This document shows, piece after piece, positions 47,101 to 56,007 of a DNA stretch of 64,000 nucleotides. A program made the position numbers and the translations under genes. Position 1 is the first letter of the stretch. Each line of letters begins with the position of its first letter. The notes beneath the pieces are model-generated. The model worked only from the letters and a program-made list of their open reading frames with translations. It was not told where the DNA came from and did no database searches. This stretch comes from Porphyridium purpureum (lineage: Eukaryota; Rhodophyta; Bangiophyceae; Porphyridiales; Porphyridiaceae), in the NCBI GenBank assembly GCA_008690995.1, contig VRMN01000001.1, positions 3,596,001 through 3,660,000 on the forward strand. Reading direction: 5' to 3'.

Positions 47101-48434
47101 AAATCAGCTTGAAGACCGAGTACCGAACGAAAAGACGAATCCGTTTCGCTCACATGAACTGAACGCGCAAGCGCAATCATGCATAGGATACTGGATGACA
47201 GGAGCGAATGTAGGCACAAAGGCAGTCCGGACAACTGGTCTGTCTCGACATACAGCTTGAAGAATCGGCTCAGCACAATCATGGCGTCAAGGACGCTGCC
47301 AGACAGAGCCGCATACGTGCTTCCGGTGATCACCAGCGGGGCGTATGCCCATGAGAAAAGGACCGCATCAAGCTTCATGGCGCGAAAGGCTTGTCCATTC
47401 ATATTTACGTTCAGAAGCAACTGCTTCATGGGCCAAATATAACCCGAGCCGCACGCCATCACGCACAACTTCAAAACGTGAGTCAGTGCCACAGGGCTGA
47501 GGTCACCTTGTGGGCATACCAAACGAAGCAAGTCTTGCATGGCAAGTAGATCATGGCGTACGACAACGCGCTGCACGAACAAGGCGAAACTACCGCCACT
47601 TACCCGTAGCGGCCCAAACCATGTGCCCAACGGTATCGCGGTAAGCATTGGAGTCGTCCCCAATTCGACCCAATTTTCTGTGTCAAGCAGGATTGAAGCA
47701 AGCGCATCTGAGCAGCGGCGCCCGAAAGACGCAATGAGGGAAACAAGAGCACTTCTAAAGAGCTGATAATTTGCTGGATCAGCAGAGTGGAGCATGGTTC
47801 TCAACATCGGGCTCAATGAATGCAACCGCATTTCTACATCACTAGAGCCACCAGAAGCGTAGTCGGTAGAAAGCCAATGCAAGATGCGCTCAACCAGACC
47901 CTCGAAGAACGAGATGCGATAATCGCGACTGCCCCAATTCTTGGCACAGTCAAGCAACGGTTTGGTCAGTAGTGCGCTCAAGTCGCGACCCGCCTTGGTT
48001 CCAAAAAGATACAGATCAACCACCATGTGAGCAAGAGCCACCCCTTTCAGCGTGTCTAAGTCGCAGCTGCTGGTCGAGACCTGCCGATCGCCGGCCATGC
48101 ATAGTGGCTTGAGTCCATCCACAACCTCGTGAATCCAAGCACGCTTGCGATCGGATATTCCCGAAGCCAGCGCATCTTGGACCTCGTTACAGATACGGCG
48201 CGCAACGTCCACAGGATATATCGACCAAAACGCTCTCTCACCGTCAACACTTGTTGGGGCAGCGCCGCCGCCACTGCTACTGCTTGTTCTGCTCTTTGTG
48301 TTTCCGAAAGCGCCCTGTAAAGTGTGAGAAATGTGAGCGCGATTGCTCCGTTCCGCAACATCCAGGCTCTGCTCGACATCCTGCTGCGCACGAGCGCGCA
48401 CAGCCAGCAGACTCTGCCTTTGAGAACTCTCCAT
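44115..48434 (-). CDS. Very large helical protein, unidentified (ARM/HEAT-like)
   Basis: This is the longest gene in the window, 1439 residues in one uninterrupted frame from the ATG at 48434. The sequence is almost all Leu/Ala/Ser-rich amphipathic helices with short loops, for example LLTKPLLDCAKNWGSRDYRI, ALTHVLKLCVMACGSGYIWP, SIICGAFTLVSALGHPLQKV and LLLYCLPALLDFLDRESSDA, which is the texture of an ARM/HEAT superhelix. There is no kinase, ATPase or zinc motif. The first 70 residues are Ser/Gln/Ala-rich. A family such as focadhesin/RST1 or another solenoid scaffold could be involved, but I cannot show it. The converging ankyrin gene ends 128 bp away. Cellular role unknown. Confidence 0.75.
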   Translation of the reverse strand: MESSQRQSLLAVRARAQQDVEQSLDVAERSNRAHISHTLQGAFGNTKSRTSSSSGGGAAPTSVDGERAFWSIYPVDVARRICNEVQDALASGISDRKRAWIHEVVDGLKPLCMAGDRQVSTSSCDLDTLKGVALAHMVVDLYLFGTKAGRDLSALLTKPLLDCAKNWGSRDYRISFFEGLVERILHWLSTDYASGGSSDVEMRLHSLSPMLRTMLHSADPANYQLFRSALVSLIASFGRRCSDALASILLDTENWVELGTTPMLTAIPLGTWFGPLRVSGGSFALFVQRVVVRHDLLAMQDLLRLVCPQGDLSPVALTHVLKLCVMACGSGYIWPMKQLLLNVNMNGQAFRAMKLDAVLFSWAYAPLVITGSTYAALSGSVLDAMIVLSRFFKLYVETDQLSGLPLCLHSLLSSSILCMIALARSVHVSETDSSFRSVLGLQADLRKALSLALSSLPSSAFENVNDSDRNHNASIQFLQTCMMAGATEATLIASSFQLLRVAWGSGGDAMCSALCSIGRSVATLSSALPSSSSFVPCPSIICGAFTLVSALGHPLQKVRYLARSILQSDCPLCAVHSDGRRFDIDEDIHDAHFGMNVAMLERKKHAHQTVSVLSTKRYQDYTRMMSELLLYCLPALLDFLDRESSDASMALGLLNLAVSSVCDRESFNAVFIVLNRLVVLAKGPYSKAAQIGHLGSCAVRLPSLAYAHFHALVNRYLQHWEASETSWIEKLAILSAVYRLVERRPSRGADYVPLVQTALVSGKRDLIAASKSGDSLSASSCSQSTSICLAILETLCEEEVLDRARALKVVSKTHPFEFDDIMHVSQPVRLALIRLLGQGKDLLKSSKPGKLEMGRQIVSCLRRIVILPTDSPGLDGIAQALAASVLCQYPAPEILSFEYAIEDSDDQERAQIENTNLRLSETWNSALLDIRSRFGASKCPHDECMRTVLQYGWDTRERGKFGRDQFAKLRITTAALKRSRTASGNAGSMGAIVAEEALKCIDKFPDGTILKGWFPALVWLLDPHSYSLSQSVIGLAVLRAVNETRAYATSFPWEEYASAAFENLPLVWRHSRDRAAAFYECTRLIAWLPSDMIAVEQFWPVLLDELGSRNTDSSALVRFLASAGCGNLRSMKRLVLERLLVPLWEHETPEKLNAVDTDQQVNEPFEPQVDNLHSRSSGARGAPLLRSVELFFSQCADDLDRALAPAPDDAQNATLLRDELEQSCRIYLACVSDVSRDGSLSAISRALSMLSATQLAGVLAIDRDRSIFDQLVVVYVRCSILRWTPLDYSLGSCIGPVVEMLMESPYKSWEPFERNRNQLDALLLHLQQCIAESTALHPLDVRRRVWLDCLQCAKQVLDTHRPTLRSVRLQAERWVMDVLGVCGHALAALGVFCPDGQVDGWSLLAAPLSVFAVEVASWEAVRATLHGLVQRVRRFEDVM

Positions 48435-48585
48435 GGCATCCGAAGATTGCCCAGCCCTCCTCCAAGCCCTTGGTCAATGATCTCTCTAGATACAGTCACG
48501 ACACCGAGACGAAGTTGTGGCGCGTTGAAAGAATGGCGCTGACGCAATATTTACCGCGGAGATTCGCCCGGCAATCGTGCATGGA

Positions 48586-50985
48586 ATGCAGGAACCAAAT
48601 ACGGCCCGTGTTGTGGCCGCGGTTCCCGTAGCCAGATTCGCGCAGACAAAGGTGCAGAGCGGCACGCATGCATTGGTGTGGCGAAAGTCTGACGACCTTC
48701 TGGTGAACACGCATTCTTGTGTGCTGCGGATTCCATTGCTAGATAACAGCAATCTGGTAGAGCTTGGCGAGGTGGCGAGGCTTCCATATGAATCTTTGTC
48801 GATAATACCAAGACCCACGGCGTGCGGAAACGCCCGGGCGTGGTTACACTCTGTGTCGGAGCATGAAGACCAACTTGATGCCTTACGTTCGACTTTGCCG
48901 GGGGCAGAAGCTGATCAATCGTCACGTGGCATGGATGGCTGCTGTGGTGCCGTATGCGCCTCAGGTGGCCTGCTTCAGTTTGAAGGATGTGTGCGGAGCG
49001 AGCCTGGTATTGGGATTGAGATACCGTCTTCAATCTTGGACGACGTGCTACTCTCTTTGGGAAGAAACCGTTCCCACGTCATTTTCCCAGGCCAGTGGAC
49101 CGGTAGTCCGACGCAAGATTACGAAATCGTCGAAGTCTGCCACGTTCCAGCGCAGCACGAAAATGTGCGTTCAAACCCCGATCGCCATCGAGGGCAGTTG
49201 CACGGCTCGGTGCACGCTGCCTGGTTCGGGACTTTGGGTTCAAAGGGCAGTGCGCCGCCATTGTCCTGGGTGCTGATCTTTGCCGCAGATTCTTTTTTCG
49301 ATGTTCGGGTGGGAACGTATCCGGAACTGGGCCTTGGCAAGTGGGCTTCGAGCGTGAGCCATGCGGCGCAGTTTTTCACGACGGGATTTGGCGCTCGTTC
49401 GGTGGCCGTTTTGCCCGCGACACTGAAGCGCAAAGACGCGTTTCACACGTTTGATGTAGTCATTGGAACGGGAACCGGCTCTGTTGAGCTCTTGTGCCTG
49501 TCGGTGTCGAATCGTGATAAGAATATATCTTTGACAGAAATAGTGCCGCTCTTTCTCGGGATCGGGCAAGCTGTGGAGTTTCTCGCCCTTGAAGGCCATT
49601 TTTTGGTTGCCACTTCCGGAGCAGAACTCTTTTTCATTCAGCTCGACAAGATTGAGGCGGGAGATGTTTTGCGCGTGCAGAACATGGCAGGCTCGAGCTC
49701 GGCAATCACGGCGCTTACGGTGCTTCCAGTCTTCGGACGCGCTGGAAGGGTGATGGTAGCCTTGACAGGGACCACAGATGGAAACGTGTGCGCACACATT
49801 TTCGAAAAGAGCGAGAATTCCGGAATCATAAACCATACCACTTTGCCGGTCTACTCGGCACGCGGGAGTGTGCGTGGTCTATCAGTATCTCCGAACGGCC
49901 TCGCGGTGGCAATTTTGCACGAAGTGGACCCGGGGCATTGTGGAGACCTGAACTCGGAATCTCAGCAACCGAATACATTTCGAGTGACGGTACGCATAGC
50001 CTTGCTGGGTGACGCCATTGTGCGCCGAACGTTTCTCACGGAAGATTCCTTTTCCTTTTTCGCAGCCGAAGGGCCTCCGCGCGGGTGCGTCGAATCCTGT
50101 GACCATGTTCTGCTTTTCAAGTTGATTGATCGCCTTGCATCGGCTCGCCCGCAGCTCTCATTTTCGGCGTTCGATTTGGATCAAGGCCTTCTCTCTCGAT
50201 TTTTGCAGACTGCGTCACAGGTCCACGAATTCTGGTCATGCTTCGTGGAGCTTCTGCGATGTTTGTCTGGGTTGGATTCTGGGTTCGGTGAAGCGCTTCA
50301 TCTTCCTCCTGCGTTGATGTCGGCGTCATTTTCGTTATCAGTGGCCCCCGCGAGTCGCCGATCACATGTCGGTATTGCTTCAGTACGCGCTGCACGTGTA
50401 TGGGACTCGTCATTTCCAATGCGCGTTTTGCGTGTCTGTGCGTTTCTTCTTCTTCGCGCACTTTTCATAGTGGATACTCGCGTTCATCATGGTGCAGACC
50501 GCGCATTGTCGCGGGAGCAGCGCTTTCTAGCATGCTTGCAAGCTGTTGTTGAAGCTGCGCTAATGCGCCACCTTGCGAGCTTGCGCCATGATGCGAAAGT
50601 GGAGGCCTTGTGGTCAAGCGTGCAGCGCGATGCCTCCAGTTGGTCGAATACAGAAGAAGAGCCGCAGAATCGGGCAGTTGCGATGCGTTGCTTCAGATGC
50701 TATGGAATGCCGCAAAACATGGAAGTCGGGGACAGCAAAATTCAGGCAGTTCCGGGAACCAGCATTGTCCGCTCAAGCGTCTGTCAGCACGACAAGCGCG
50801 TGAACCGCTGCTATGTGTCGTTGACGCCAGTGACGCAAACCAGCGCGGATGCAATCTATTGCGTCAGTTGCAAGGCCGTTATGTCCGGTAGCTGTATTAC
50901 ATCTACATCGATTATGCCTGCGATGTGGCGCTGTCCTGTGTGCTGGCAGCGCCTTCGAAGGGCAGGCGCCGATTTGGTGTCATGA
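48586..50985 (+). CDS. TFIIIC subunit with C-terminal TFIIIC-type zinc finger (GTF3C4-like)
   Basis: The protein has 799 residues. The N-terminal half contains weak beta-propeller-like segments (LVWRKSDDLLVNTHSCVLRI, FDVVIGTGTGSVELLCLSVS). The last 110 residues hold the zinc site of the TFIIIC delta family: AMRCFRCYGMP, SVCQHDKRVNRCYVSLTPV, DAIYCVSCKAVMSG and MWRCPVCWQRLRR. GTF3C4-type subunits work in the factor that binds the internal A and B boxes of tRNA genes and bridges to RNA polymerase III. The best start is the ATG at 48586; three upstream codons are reached only from GTG. The neighbouring gene 144 bp downstream is MAF1, the Pol III repressor. Confidence 0.75.
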   Translation: MQEPNTARVVAAVPVARFAQTKVQSGTHALVWRKSDDLLVNTHSCVLRIPLLDNSNLVELGEVARLPYESLSIIPRPTACGNARAWLHSVSEHEDQLDALRSTLPGAEADQSSRGMDGCCGAVCASGGLLQFEGCVRSEPGIGIEIPSSILDDVLLSLGRNRSHVIFPGQWTGSPTQDYEIVEVCHVPAQHENVRSNPDRHRGQLHGSVHAAWFGTLGSKGSAPPLSWVLIFAADSFFDVRVGTYPELGLGKWASSVSHAAQFFTTGFGARSVAVLPATLKRKDAFHTFDVVIGTGTGSVELLCLSVSNRDKNISLTEIVPLFLGIGQAVEFLALEGHFLVATSGAELFFIQLDKIEAGDVLRVQNMAGSSSAITALTVLPVFGRAGRVMVALTGTTDGNVCAHIFEKSENSGIINHTTLPVYSARGSVRGLSVSPNGLAVAILHEVDPGHCGDLNSESQQPNTFRVTVRIALLGDAIVRRTFLTEDSFSFFAAEGPPRGCVESCDHVLLFKLIDRLASARPQLSFSAFDLDQGLLSRFLQTASQVHEFWSCFVELLRCLSGLDSGFGEALHLPPALMSASFSLSVAPASRRSHVGIASVRAARVWDSSFPMRVLRVCAFLLLRALFIVDTRVHHGADRALSREQRFLACLQAVVEAALMRHLASLRHDAKVEALWSSVQRDASSWSNTEEEPQNRAVAMRCFRCYGMPQNMEVGDSKIQAVPGTSIVRSSVCQHDKRVNRCYVSLTPVTQTSADAIYCVSCKAVMSGSCITSTSIMPAMWRCPVCWQRLRRAGADLVS

Positions 50986-51129
50986 CGATAAATAGTTTAC
51001 ATAGATTTTGAACAGAGAAACAAAGAAGCCATGCACGAAAGCGTTATTTTCAGGAAGAAGGTATATGGAGCGTTGAGGTGCCCAGAAATCATCCTCAGAG
51101 TCTGGGTGTCAAGATCTGTTGCATGCGAC

Positions 51130-52089
51130 TCACATGGCATCGCTGTCATCCATGCCAAACTGTACGTCAGCGTCAACAACCTCATCCATGTCCTCGTCCG
51201 AGCCACTTTGGTCCGCATGGTCGCGGAGAGCAAGGGCGCTAAAGAAAAGTAACCGGTTGAGCTCCTTATTGTAAAAGAAAAAGTTGAAGCGCCACAACTT
51301 GCCGCACCCAATAAATGGGTTCTCTGGCTCGCCGCCATCGACATCGTCCTCTTCGTAATCGAACGAAAACACGGAGCACCTGTTGATGGCGATGATCTTG
51401 TCAATCGTGCCCCACATTTGAGAGCTGAACGACGAATCCTTCCCAATGAAGGCCGGCTTGAGTGCGTTGTCAATGTTCACACATACGTCGCGCACGTTGG
51501 GATGGCGCTTTATGCTGTCCAGCACGTCTGTGGACGTGAAGTCGTAGTCCGGCATCGACGCCTGAATCGTGCAAATGAGGTTCCAAATCATTCGGCGCGT
51601 CGCCTTTTTCTCCGAGAGCTCAGTCAGCGTGAACGTTTTGGTGCTGGGCGGCAGCATGAGCGAGTCCATGTGTTGGTACGAGTTGGGCAGTGTCTGCGCA
51701 CCAACGACGGGTGGCGAGCAAAGCGGCGAGGACCTTGACGCGGCCATAGGTTTCAAGAACGAGCCAGAGTACGTGGCGCCTTGATGCACGAGCGGCGGCT
51801 GAAGTGCGGGTGCACAAGCGCCCGCATTGGGCTTCCCCGCATTGCCTGCCTCCGGGTCGACGGCTTGCAGCGCCAACGGCGACGCTTGCAGCGAGCCGGA
51901 CGCGGATCCGGCTTCCTTGCAGCGCTTCTGGAAGTCCTGCTCCAAGGAGCGCATAATCTTCTTGTCGCTGCCAGCGGCCTTGCAGCTGTACGCCTCGAGC
52001 CGTACCTGCAACGTGCCCGTGACCCCGACCGCGGTGCCAGACAGCTGCGCCTCAATCTGCGTCAGCTCTGGATAATCAAGATACTTCAT
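51130..52089 (-). CDS. MAF1: MAF1, repressor of RNA polymerase III
   Basis: The protein has 319 residues. MAF1 binds Pol III and turns down tRNA and 5S synthesis under stress, controlled by TOR/PKA phosphorylation. Conserved blocks are MKYLDYPELTQIEAQLSGTA, GTLQVRLEAYSCKAAGSDKK, IWNLICTIQASMPDYDFTST, RCSVFSFDYEEDDVDG, and LWRFNFFFYNKELNRLLFFS before an acidic tail (DQSGSDEDMDEVV). A Pro/Ser/Ala-rich insertion of about 100 residues separates the first and second boxes, the usual location of the phosphorylated linker. The start at 52089 matches the family N terminus exactly; the open frame upstream begins at TTG. Confidence 0.96.
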   Translation of the reverse strand: MKYLDYPELTQIEAQLSGTAVGVTGTLQVRLEAYSCKAAGSDKKIMRSLEQDFQKRCKEAGSASGSLQASPLALQAVDPEAGNAGKPNAGACAPALQPPLVHQGATYSGSFLKPMAASRSSPLCSPPVVGAQTLPNSYQHMDSLMLPPSTKTFTLTELSEKKATRRMIWNLICTIQASMPDYDFTSTDVLDSIKRHPNVRDVCVNIDNALKPAFIGKDSSFSSQMWGTIDKIIAINRCSVFSFDYEEDDVDGGEPENPFIGCGKLWRFNFFFYNKELNRLLFFSALALRDHADQSGSDEDMDEVVDADVQFGMDDSDAM

Positions 52090-52323
52090 GGCCGCGGCGG
52101 CGCTTGGAAAACCCAAAGTTCACACAATAACGTGGCGCTCCGGCAGCCCCTTTTCCATCGCTGTGCGTCGGCAAGACGTCGTGTGCGCTCCACAACCCAC
52201 ACACACACCCTTGACAAGCGCGCCAATTCCAACAACCGGCAAAACGCCCCGCACCAAAAATTCCGAATCTCGCAAAGTACAGCTCACCGAACACCCTCCA
52301 CCCACTCCCAAGCAGTACTCCGA

Positions 52324-52330
52324 ACTGTAC
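52324..52330 (-). promoter_or_regulatory. ACTGTAC motif between MAF1 and CBF5
   Basis: It reads AACTGTAC on the plus strand and lies about 235 bp before the MAF1 ATG. Confidence 0.35.
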
Positions 52331-52362
52331 TTCTGCGCGTTGCGCGTGATGAGGTACATGAG

Positions 52363-52369
52363 GTACAGT
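52363..52369 (+). promoter_or_regulatory. GTACAGT motif upstream of CBF5
   Basis: It reads GTACAGTT and lies about 150 bp before the CBF5 ATG. Confidence 0.35.
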
Positions 52370-52519
52370 TTGTGCACACGGCGGGGGGATCCGGGTGCGA
52401 TCCGGGGCGAACAGGGAGGGAAAGGAAGGAAAGCACAAGGAGCGTGTGCGCGGCAAGAGCGGAAGGGACGTGTGCGGGTGCGTGTGGGAGGGCGCACGTA
52501 AGCGGCTTAAGCGGCAGAC

Positions 52520-53881
52520 ATGGGTCTTGGCGATGAGCAGCGGAGCGGCGAGTTCGCGATCAAGAGCGAGAGCGTGACGCCGGCGCTCGACACCTCGCAC
52601 TGGCCGCTGCTGCTGAAGAATTACGACAAGTTGAACATCCGGTCGGCGCACTACACGCCCATTCCGAACGGGCATTCGCCGCTGCGTAGACCAATAGAGG
52701 AGTATTTGCGGTACGGGATGATCAATCTGGACAAGCCGGCAAACCCGTCGTCGCACGAGGTGGTCGCGTGGATCAAGAAGATCCTGCGCTGCGAGAAGAC
52801 GGGCCATTCAGGTACATTGGATCCGAAGGTGACAGGTTGCTTGATCGTGTGCGTTGACCGTGCCACGCGGCTCGTCAAGTCGCAACAGAGCGCGGGGAAG
52901 GAGTACGTCGCCGTCTTTCGCCTCCACGAGTCGCTCGGTGAAGACGCGCTGCCGAAAATTCAACGGGCTGTGGACATGCTGACGGGCGCAGTGTTCCAGC
53001 GTCCTCCCCTCATTTCGGCAGTCAAGCGGCAGTTGCGCATTCGAACGATCTACGAAAGCAAGCTCATCGAATACAACGACGAAAAGAAACTGGGCGTTTT
53101 CTGGGTATCATGCGAAGCCGGCACGTACATTCGCACGCTCTGCGTACATCTCGGGCTCCTACTGGGGGTTGGTGGACACATGCAGGAGCTGCGACGTGTC
53201 CGATCAGGTGCGCAGGGAGAAACCGAAGGGATGGTGACCATGCACGACGTGATGGATGCACAGTGGGTGTACGATCACACCAAGAACGAGGAGTACCTGC
53301 GCCGAGTTGTGAAGCCCCTCGAGGCCTTGCTTGTGAAGCATAAGCGCGTGTTCATCAAGGACAGCACGATCAATGCGATCTGCTATGGCGCCAAGCTCAT
53401 GATTCCTGGCCTTCTGCGCTATGAGGACGACATTGAAGTTGGTGAGGAAATTGTCATTGTCTCGACAAAAGGGGAAGCCGTCGCTTTAGGAATTGCGGAA
53501 ATGACGTCCGCGATCATGGCCACGTGCGACCACGGAGTTGTGGCGCGCATCAAACGCGTCATTATGGAACGTGACACGTATCCGCGCAGATGGGGCCTCG
53601 GCCCAACTGCCAGCAAGAAAAAGCAAATGATCAAAGACGGTCAGCTGGATAAACACGGAAGAAAGAATGAAAAGACGCCCGATTCGTGGAAGAAAGAACA
53701 ACCAGCATTTGCGGGCACGTCCTCAGGTTTGGCCACCGCCCATTCCGTTGCACCGGCGGGCAACATGGAAAACGAATCCGACGTGGATCCAGTGACCCCG
53801 AAACCGGAGAAAAAGCTCAAGAAAGAGAAGAAGGACAAATCTTCCGAGAAGAAAAAGAAGTCGAAAAAGTCGGAAGAGTAG
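52520..53881 (+). CDS. CBF5: H/ACA snoRNP pseudouridine synthase CBF5 (dyskerin)
   Basis: The protein has 453 residues. CBF5 is the catalytic subunit of H/ACA particles that pseudouridylate rRNA and snRNA. The TruB domain contains [20 protein letters not shown], the catalytic-Asp block [20 protein letters not shown] (Asp about residue 99) and [15 protein letters not shown]. The PUA domain lies about 270-345 ([40 protein letters not shown]). A Lys/Glu-rich nucleolar tail ends the protein ([20 protein letters not shown]). The ATG at 52520 fits the short N-terminal extension of eukaryotic CBF5. The MAF1 gene lies divergently on the left. Confidence 0.97.
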   Translation: MGLGDEQRSGEFAIKSESVTPALDTSHWPLLLKNYDKLNIRSAHYTPIPNGHSPLRRPIEEYLRYGMINLDKPANPSSHEVVAWIKKILRCEKTGHSGTLDPKVTGCLIVCVDRATRLVKSQQSAGKEYVAVFRLHESLGEDALPKIQRAVDMLTGAVFQRPPLISAVKRQLRIRTIYESKLIEYNDEKKLGVFWVSCEAGTYIRTLCVHLGLLLGVGGHMQELRRVRSGAQGETEGMVTMHDVMDAQWVYDHTKNEEYLRRVVKPLEALLVKHKRVFIKDSTINAICYGAKLMIPGLLRYEDDIEVGEEIVIVSTKGEAVALGIAEMTSAIMATCDHGVVARIKRVIMERDTYPRRWGLGPTASKKKQMIKDGQLDKHGRKNEKTPDSWKKEQPAFAGTSSGLATAHSVAPAGNMENESDVDPVTPKPEKKLKKEKKDKSSEKKKKSKKSEE

Positions 53882-53998
53882 TCAGTCATGTAGCGGCAGA
53901 GGGCATGCAAGCTTTATACATACCTTTTTACATGCGTATATCTTCTACACTGACAATACACTGATCTTCTACATACAGGTGGGCTGGTACTGCAGGAG

Positions 53999-55765
53999 TC
54001 ACATCAAAGAATTTCTGGAGTGTTCGGAATCAGATTCACTGGATTCGCTGGACGCGCGACCCGGCCGTCTCAAAGTCAAGCTTCCTTCATCGGACCCGAA
54101 TGCCTGGTCCTCTGACTCCTGTGTATATTCGCTACTAAAAGAATCGGCGCCATCTAAAGCATCCGCGGGTTTCTGAACCTTTGAAGTCTGTGTTCGCACA
54201 GCCCCAGCCAGCTGATAGTCAAACGCAGGACCACGTGTCGGTGACCTCTGCTCGGACTGCTCATTCAGATCCTCTATCACCATGGCTTCCTCATTTTCAT
54301 GCCCCTCTTCCCTGGAGCGTTTTTGGGGGGCTAGACCCTGTAACGGTTGCTCCTGCTCGATTTTAACATCATCTTCCTCACCCCACTGCGGCTCCGGGGC
54401 GAGAAGGTTGGCCTGATCAGGCAACGGCTTGAATCTAACAGGCTTCAACCCGTTTGCCCACGAAGGAGGCTTAGGTGGCTGTTTTCTCAAACCGACGACA
54501 ATGCTGTTCGTACTGTGAGATCCCGACAGGTGCGCAAAGCGATTGCCTTCAGATGAATACAAACACACGCGAGTACCCGTACAAAGGAAACGCAATACAT
54601 CCAAATGGTCGTCCAAACAGTTGTTTTCGATCCAGTCCCTGGCTACGCTGTTCCGGCTGATAGAGGCAAAAATCGCGCGCCACACAAGTGCTATGCTGAC
54701 GCCTGTGTCCATCCACTCGTCATCAAGGCCGGACCATGAAGTCATGAAATGCAGCGCGTTGCGGATTTGTCTAAACGCATGCTCGCGTGTCGTGGAAAAG
54801 CCCCGCTCAGGCACTCCTGCGCGCTCCATGTCGTGAAGCAGCCGCTCAAGTTTGCTCTTTGGTGGACTCTTTTTCTCCTCACGTTCTATGCGTTCGAGCG
54901 TCCGAATAAAGTTTGAGTCATCGGAATAATTTTTTACCTCGCGCATCAGTGCCAAGGCATCATCCAACGTCATGTTGGGCGGCGGGCGAGACAACGTCTG
55001 GATCTTTTTCATAACGTCCGCCAAGTCGTCGCCTTTAAGAACGCGTTTGGCGTTCCTGCGCAACATCTGCAGCGCGACTGACGATCCGCGTTCTGGCAAA
55101 AACAGAAACTCATTGCAGATGCGCGCATAATCAATATTCGTATGGAGTGCGAAGCCCGCGCCCATGACGTAAATGTCCAGCGCACGTAGCTTTGCCGCAA
55201 GTGAATAGAAGCCGGCATCGCCAGTCACCAGCACGATGTGCGTGTAGACCCAGACGTTTTCTGCGTCCGGGTTCTTTTGCTTTTCTATCAGGCGCCTATA
55301 CACGATGTCCAACACGTCCGTCGCCATGACCAGATCGGCGTTATTCTTCACATTATAGTGTTCCATGTAACCCTTCAGCTCCATGATCGGTAGCAGCGCC
55401 GCCTTGAGATCTCGAAAGGCCTGATTCAGTGCCGGATTGGCTGCGGTACCACCACTGCCCTCGTGCACTGGTCCTGCCTGACCAAAACTTTCCCAATTCG
55501 CGTACGCGCGGTGGGCCCAAATCGTCGAGCTGCCACCATCACACACTTTACGCAGACGCTCCCGAATGTCCGCCACAATCTGTTCCGTGTCTCTCGCCAA
55601 ACTATGCACGTAGCGTGACGACTGACGCATGACGCCCTGGAGCACATTCTCAAAATCGTAGAAAATCCCGATATTCGCAACCGCTCCTTCAGACTTGCCC
55701 TTCATCTCCACTTCCGGGCGTTCCAGTCGCGCGGGCTGCGCATCAGAATCACAATCCATCTCCAT
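53999..55765 (-). CDS. NYN-domain (LabA-like) putative ribonuclease
   Basis: The protein has 588 residues. The NYN (PIN-like) domain lies about 30-205: ANIGIFYDFENVLQGV, KNNADLVMATDVLDIVYRR, HIVLVTGDAGFYSLAAKLRA and YVMGAGFALHTNIDYARICN then EFLFLP. The Asp residues of FYDFEN, NNADL and TGDAGF are placed as in active NYN nucleases. Between residues 205 and 430 is helical sequence, perhaps a winged-helix or OST-HTH-type module, though I cannot confirm it. The tail is Ser/Glu/Asp-rich and disordered. NYN proteins act in RNA processing or decay. The ATG at 55765 is the first in frame, with a second Met two codons on. It is divergent from the Mfd-like gene across about 240 bp. Confidence 0.83.
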   Translation of the reverse strand: MEMDCDSDAQPARLERPEVEMKGKSEGAVANIGIFYDFENVLQGVMRQSSRYVHSLARDTEQIVADIRERLRKVCDGGSSTIWAHRAYANWESFGQAGPVHEGSGGTAANPALNQAFRDLKAALLPIMELKGYMEHYNVKNNADLVMATDVLDIVYRRLIEKQKNPDAENVWVYTHIVLVTGDAGFYSLAAKLRALDIYVMGAGFALHTNIDYARICNEFLFLPERGSSVALQMLRRNAKRVLKGDDLADVMKKIQTLSRPPPNMTLDDALALMREVKNYSDDSNFIRTLERIEREEKKSPPKSKLERLLHDMERAGVPERGFSTTREHAFRQIRNALHFMTSWSGLDDEWMDTGVSIALVWRAIFASISRNSVARDWIENNCLDDHLDVLRFLCTGTRVCLYSSEGNRFAHLSGSHSTNSIVVGLRKQPPKPPSWANGLKPVRFKPLPDQANLLAPEPQWGEEDDVKIEQEQPLQGLAPQKRSREEGHENEEAMVIEDLNEQSEQRSPTRGPAFDYQLAGAVRTQTSKVQKPADALDGADSFSSEYTQESEDQAFGSDEGSLTLRRPGRASSESSESDSEHSRNSLM

Positions 55766-55910
55766 GCCTGCTGCTCAACACGTCCTGCCCCGACATGCTG
55801 CACACCTCAACTTGCCCGCCCCCACTGCTTTGCTCCCCCCTACTTTGATTTCGGTTTATCGAACGAGTCGCCGTTTGAACCGGTTGAACCGCAAGGGAAA
55901 TCCAATAGAA

Positions 55911-55930
55911 ACTGTACCTCTCTACTGTAC
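55911..55930 (-). promoter_or_regulatory. Two ACTGTAC motifs between the NYN and Mfd-like genes
   Basis: Copies at 55911-55917 and 55924-55930 are 13 bp apart start to start, about 146-160 bp from the NYN ATG and 78-97 bp from the Mfd-like ATG. Confidence 0.4.
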
Positions 55931-56007
55931 ATCCTCCGCGCTTTCTGCGAGCTGCGTGGACGGGGAGGTCGCCGCATTGCGATGCAGGTTGCGGTCTGCG
56001 CGTAGCG

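Larger units (their letters stand above)
52090..52519. other. Divergent promoter region of MAF1 and CBF5
   Basis: These 430 bp carry ACTGTAC at 52324-52330 and GTACAGT at 52363-52369 about 33 bp apart in opposite orientations. A purine-rich stretch precedes the CBF5 ATG. Confidence 0.5.
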
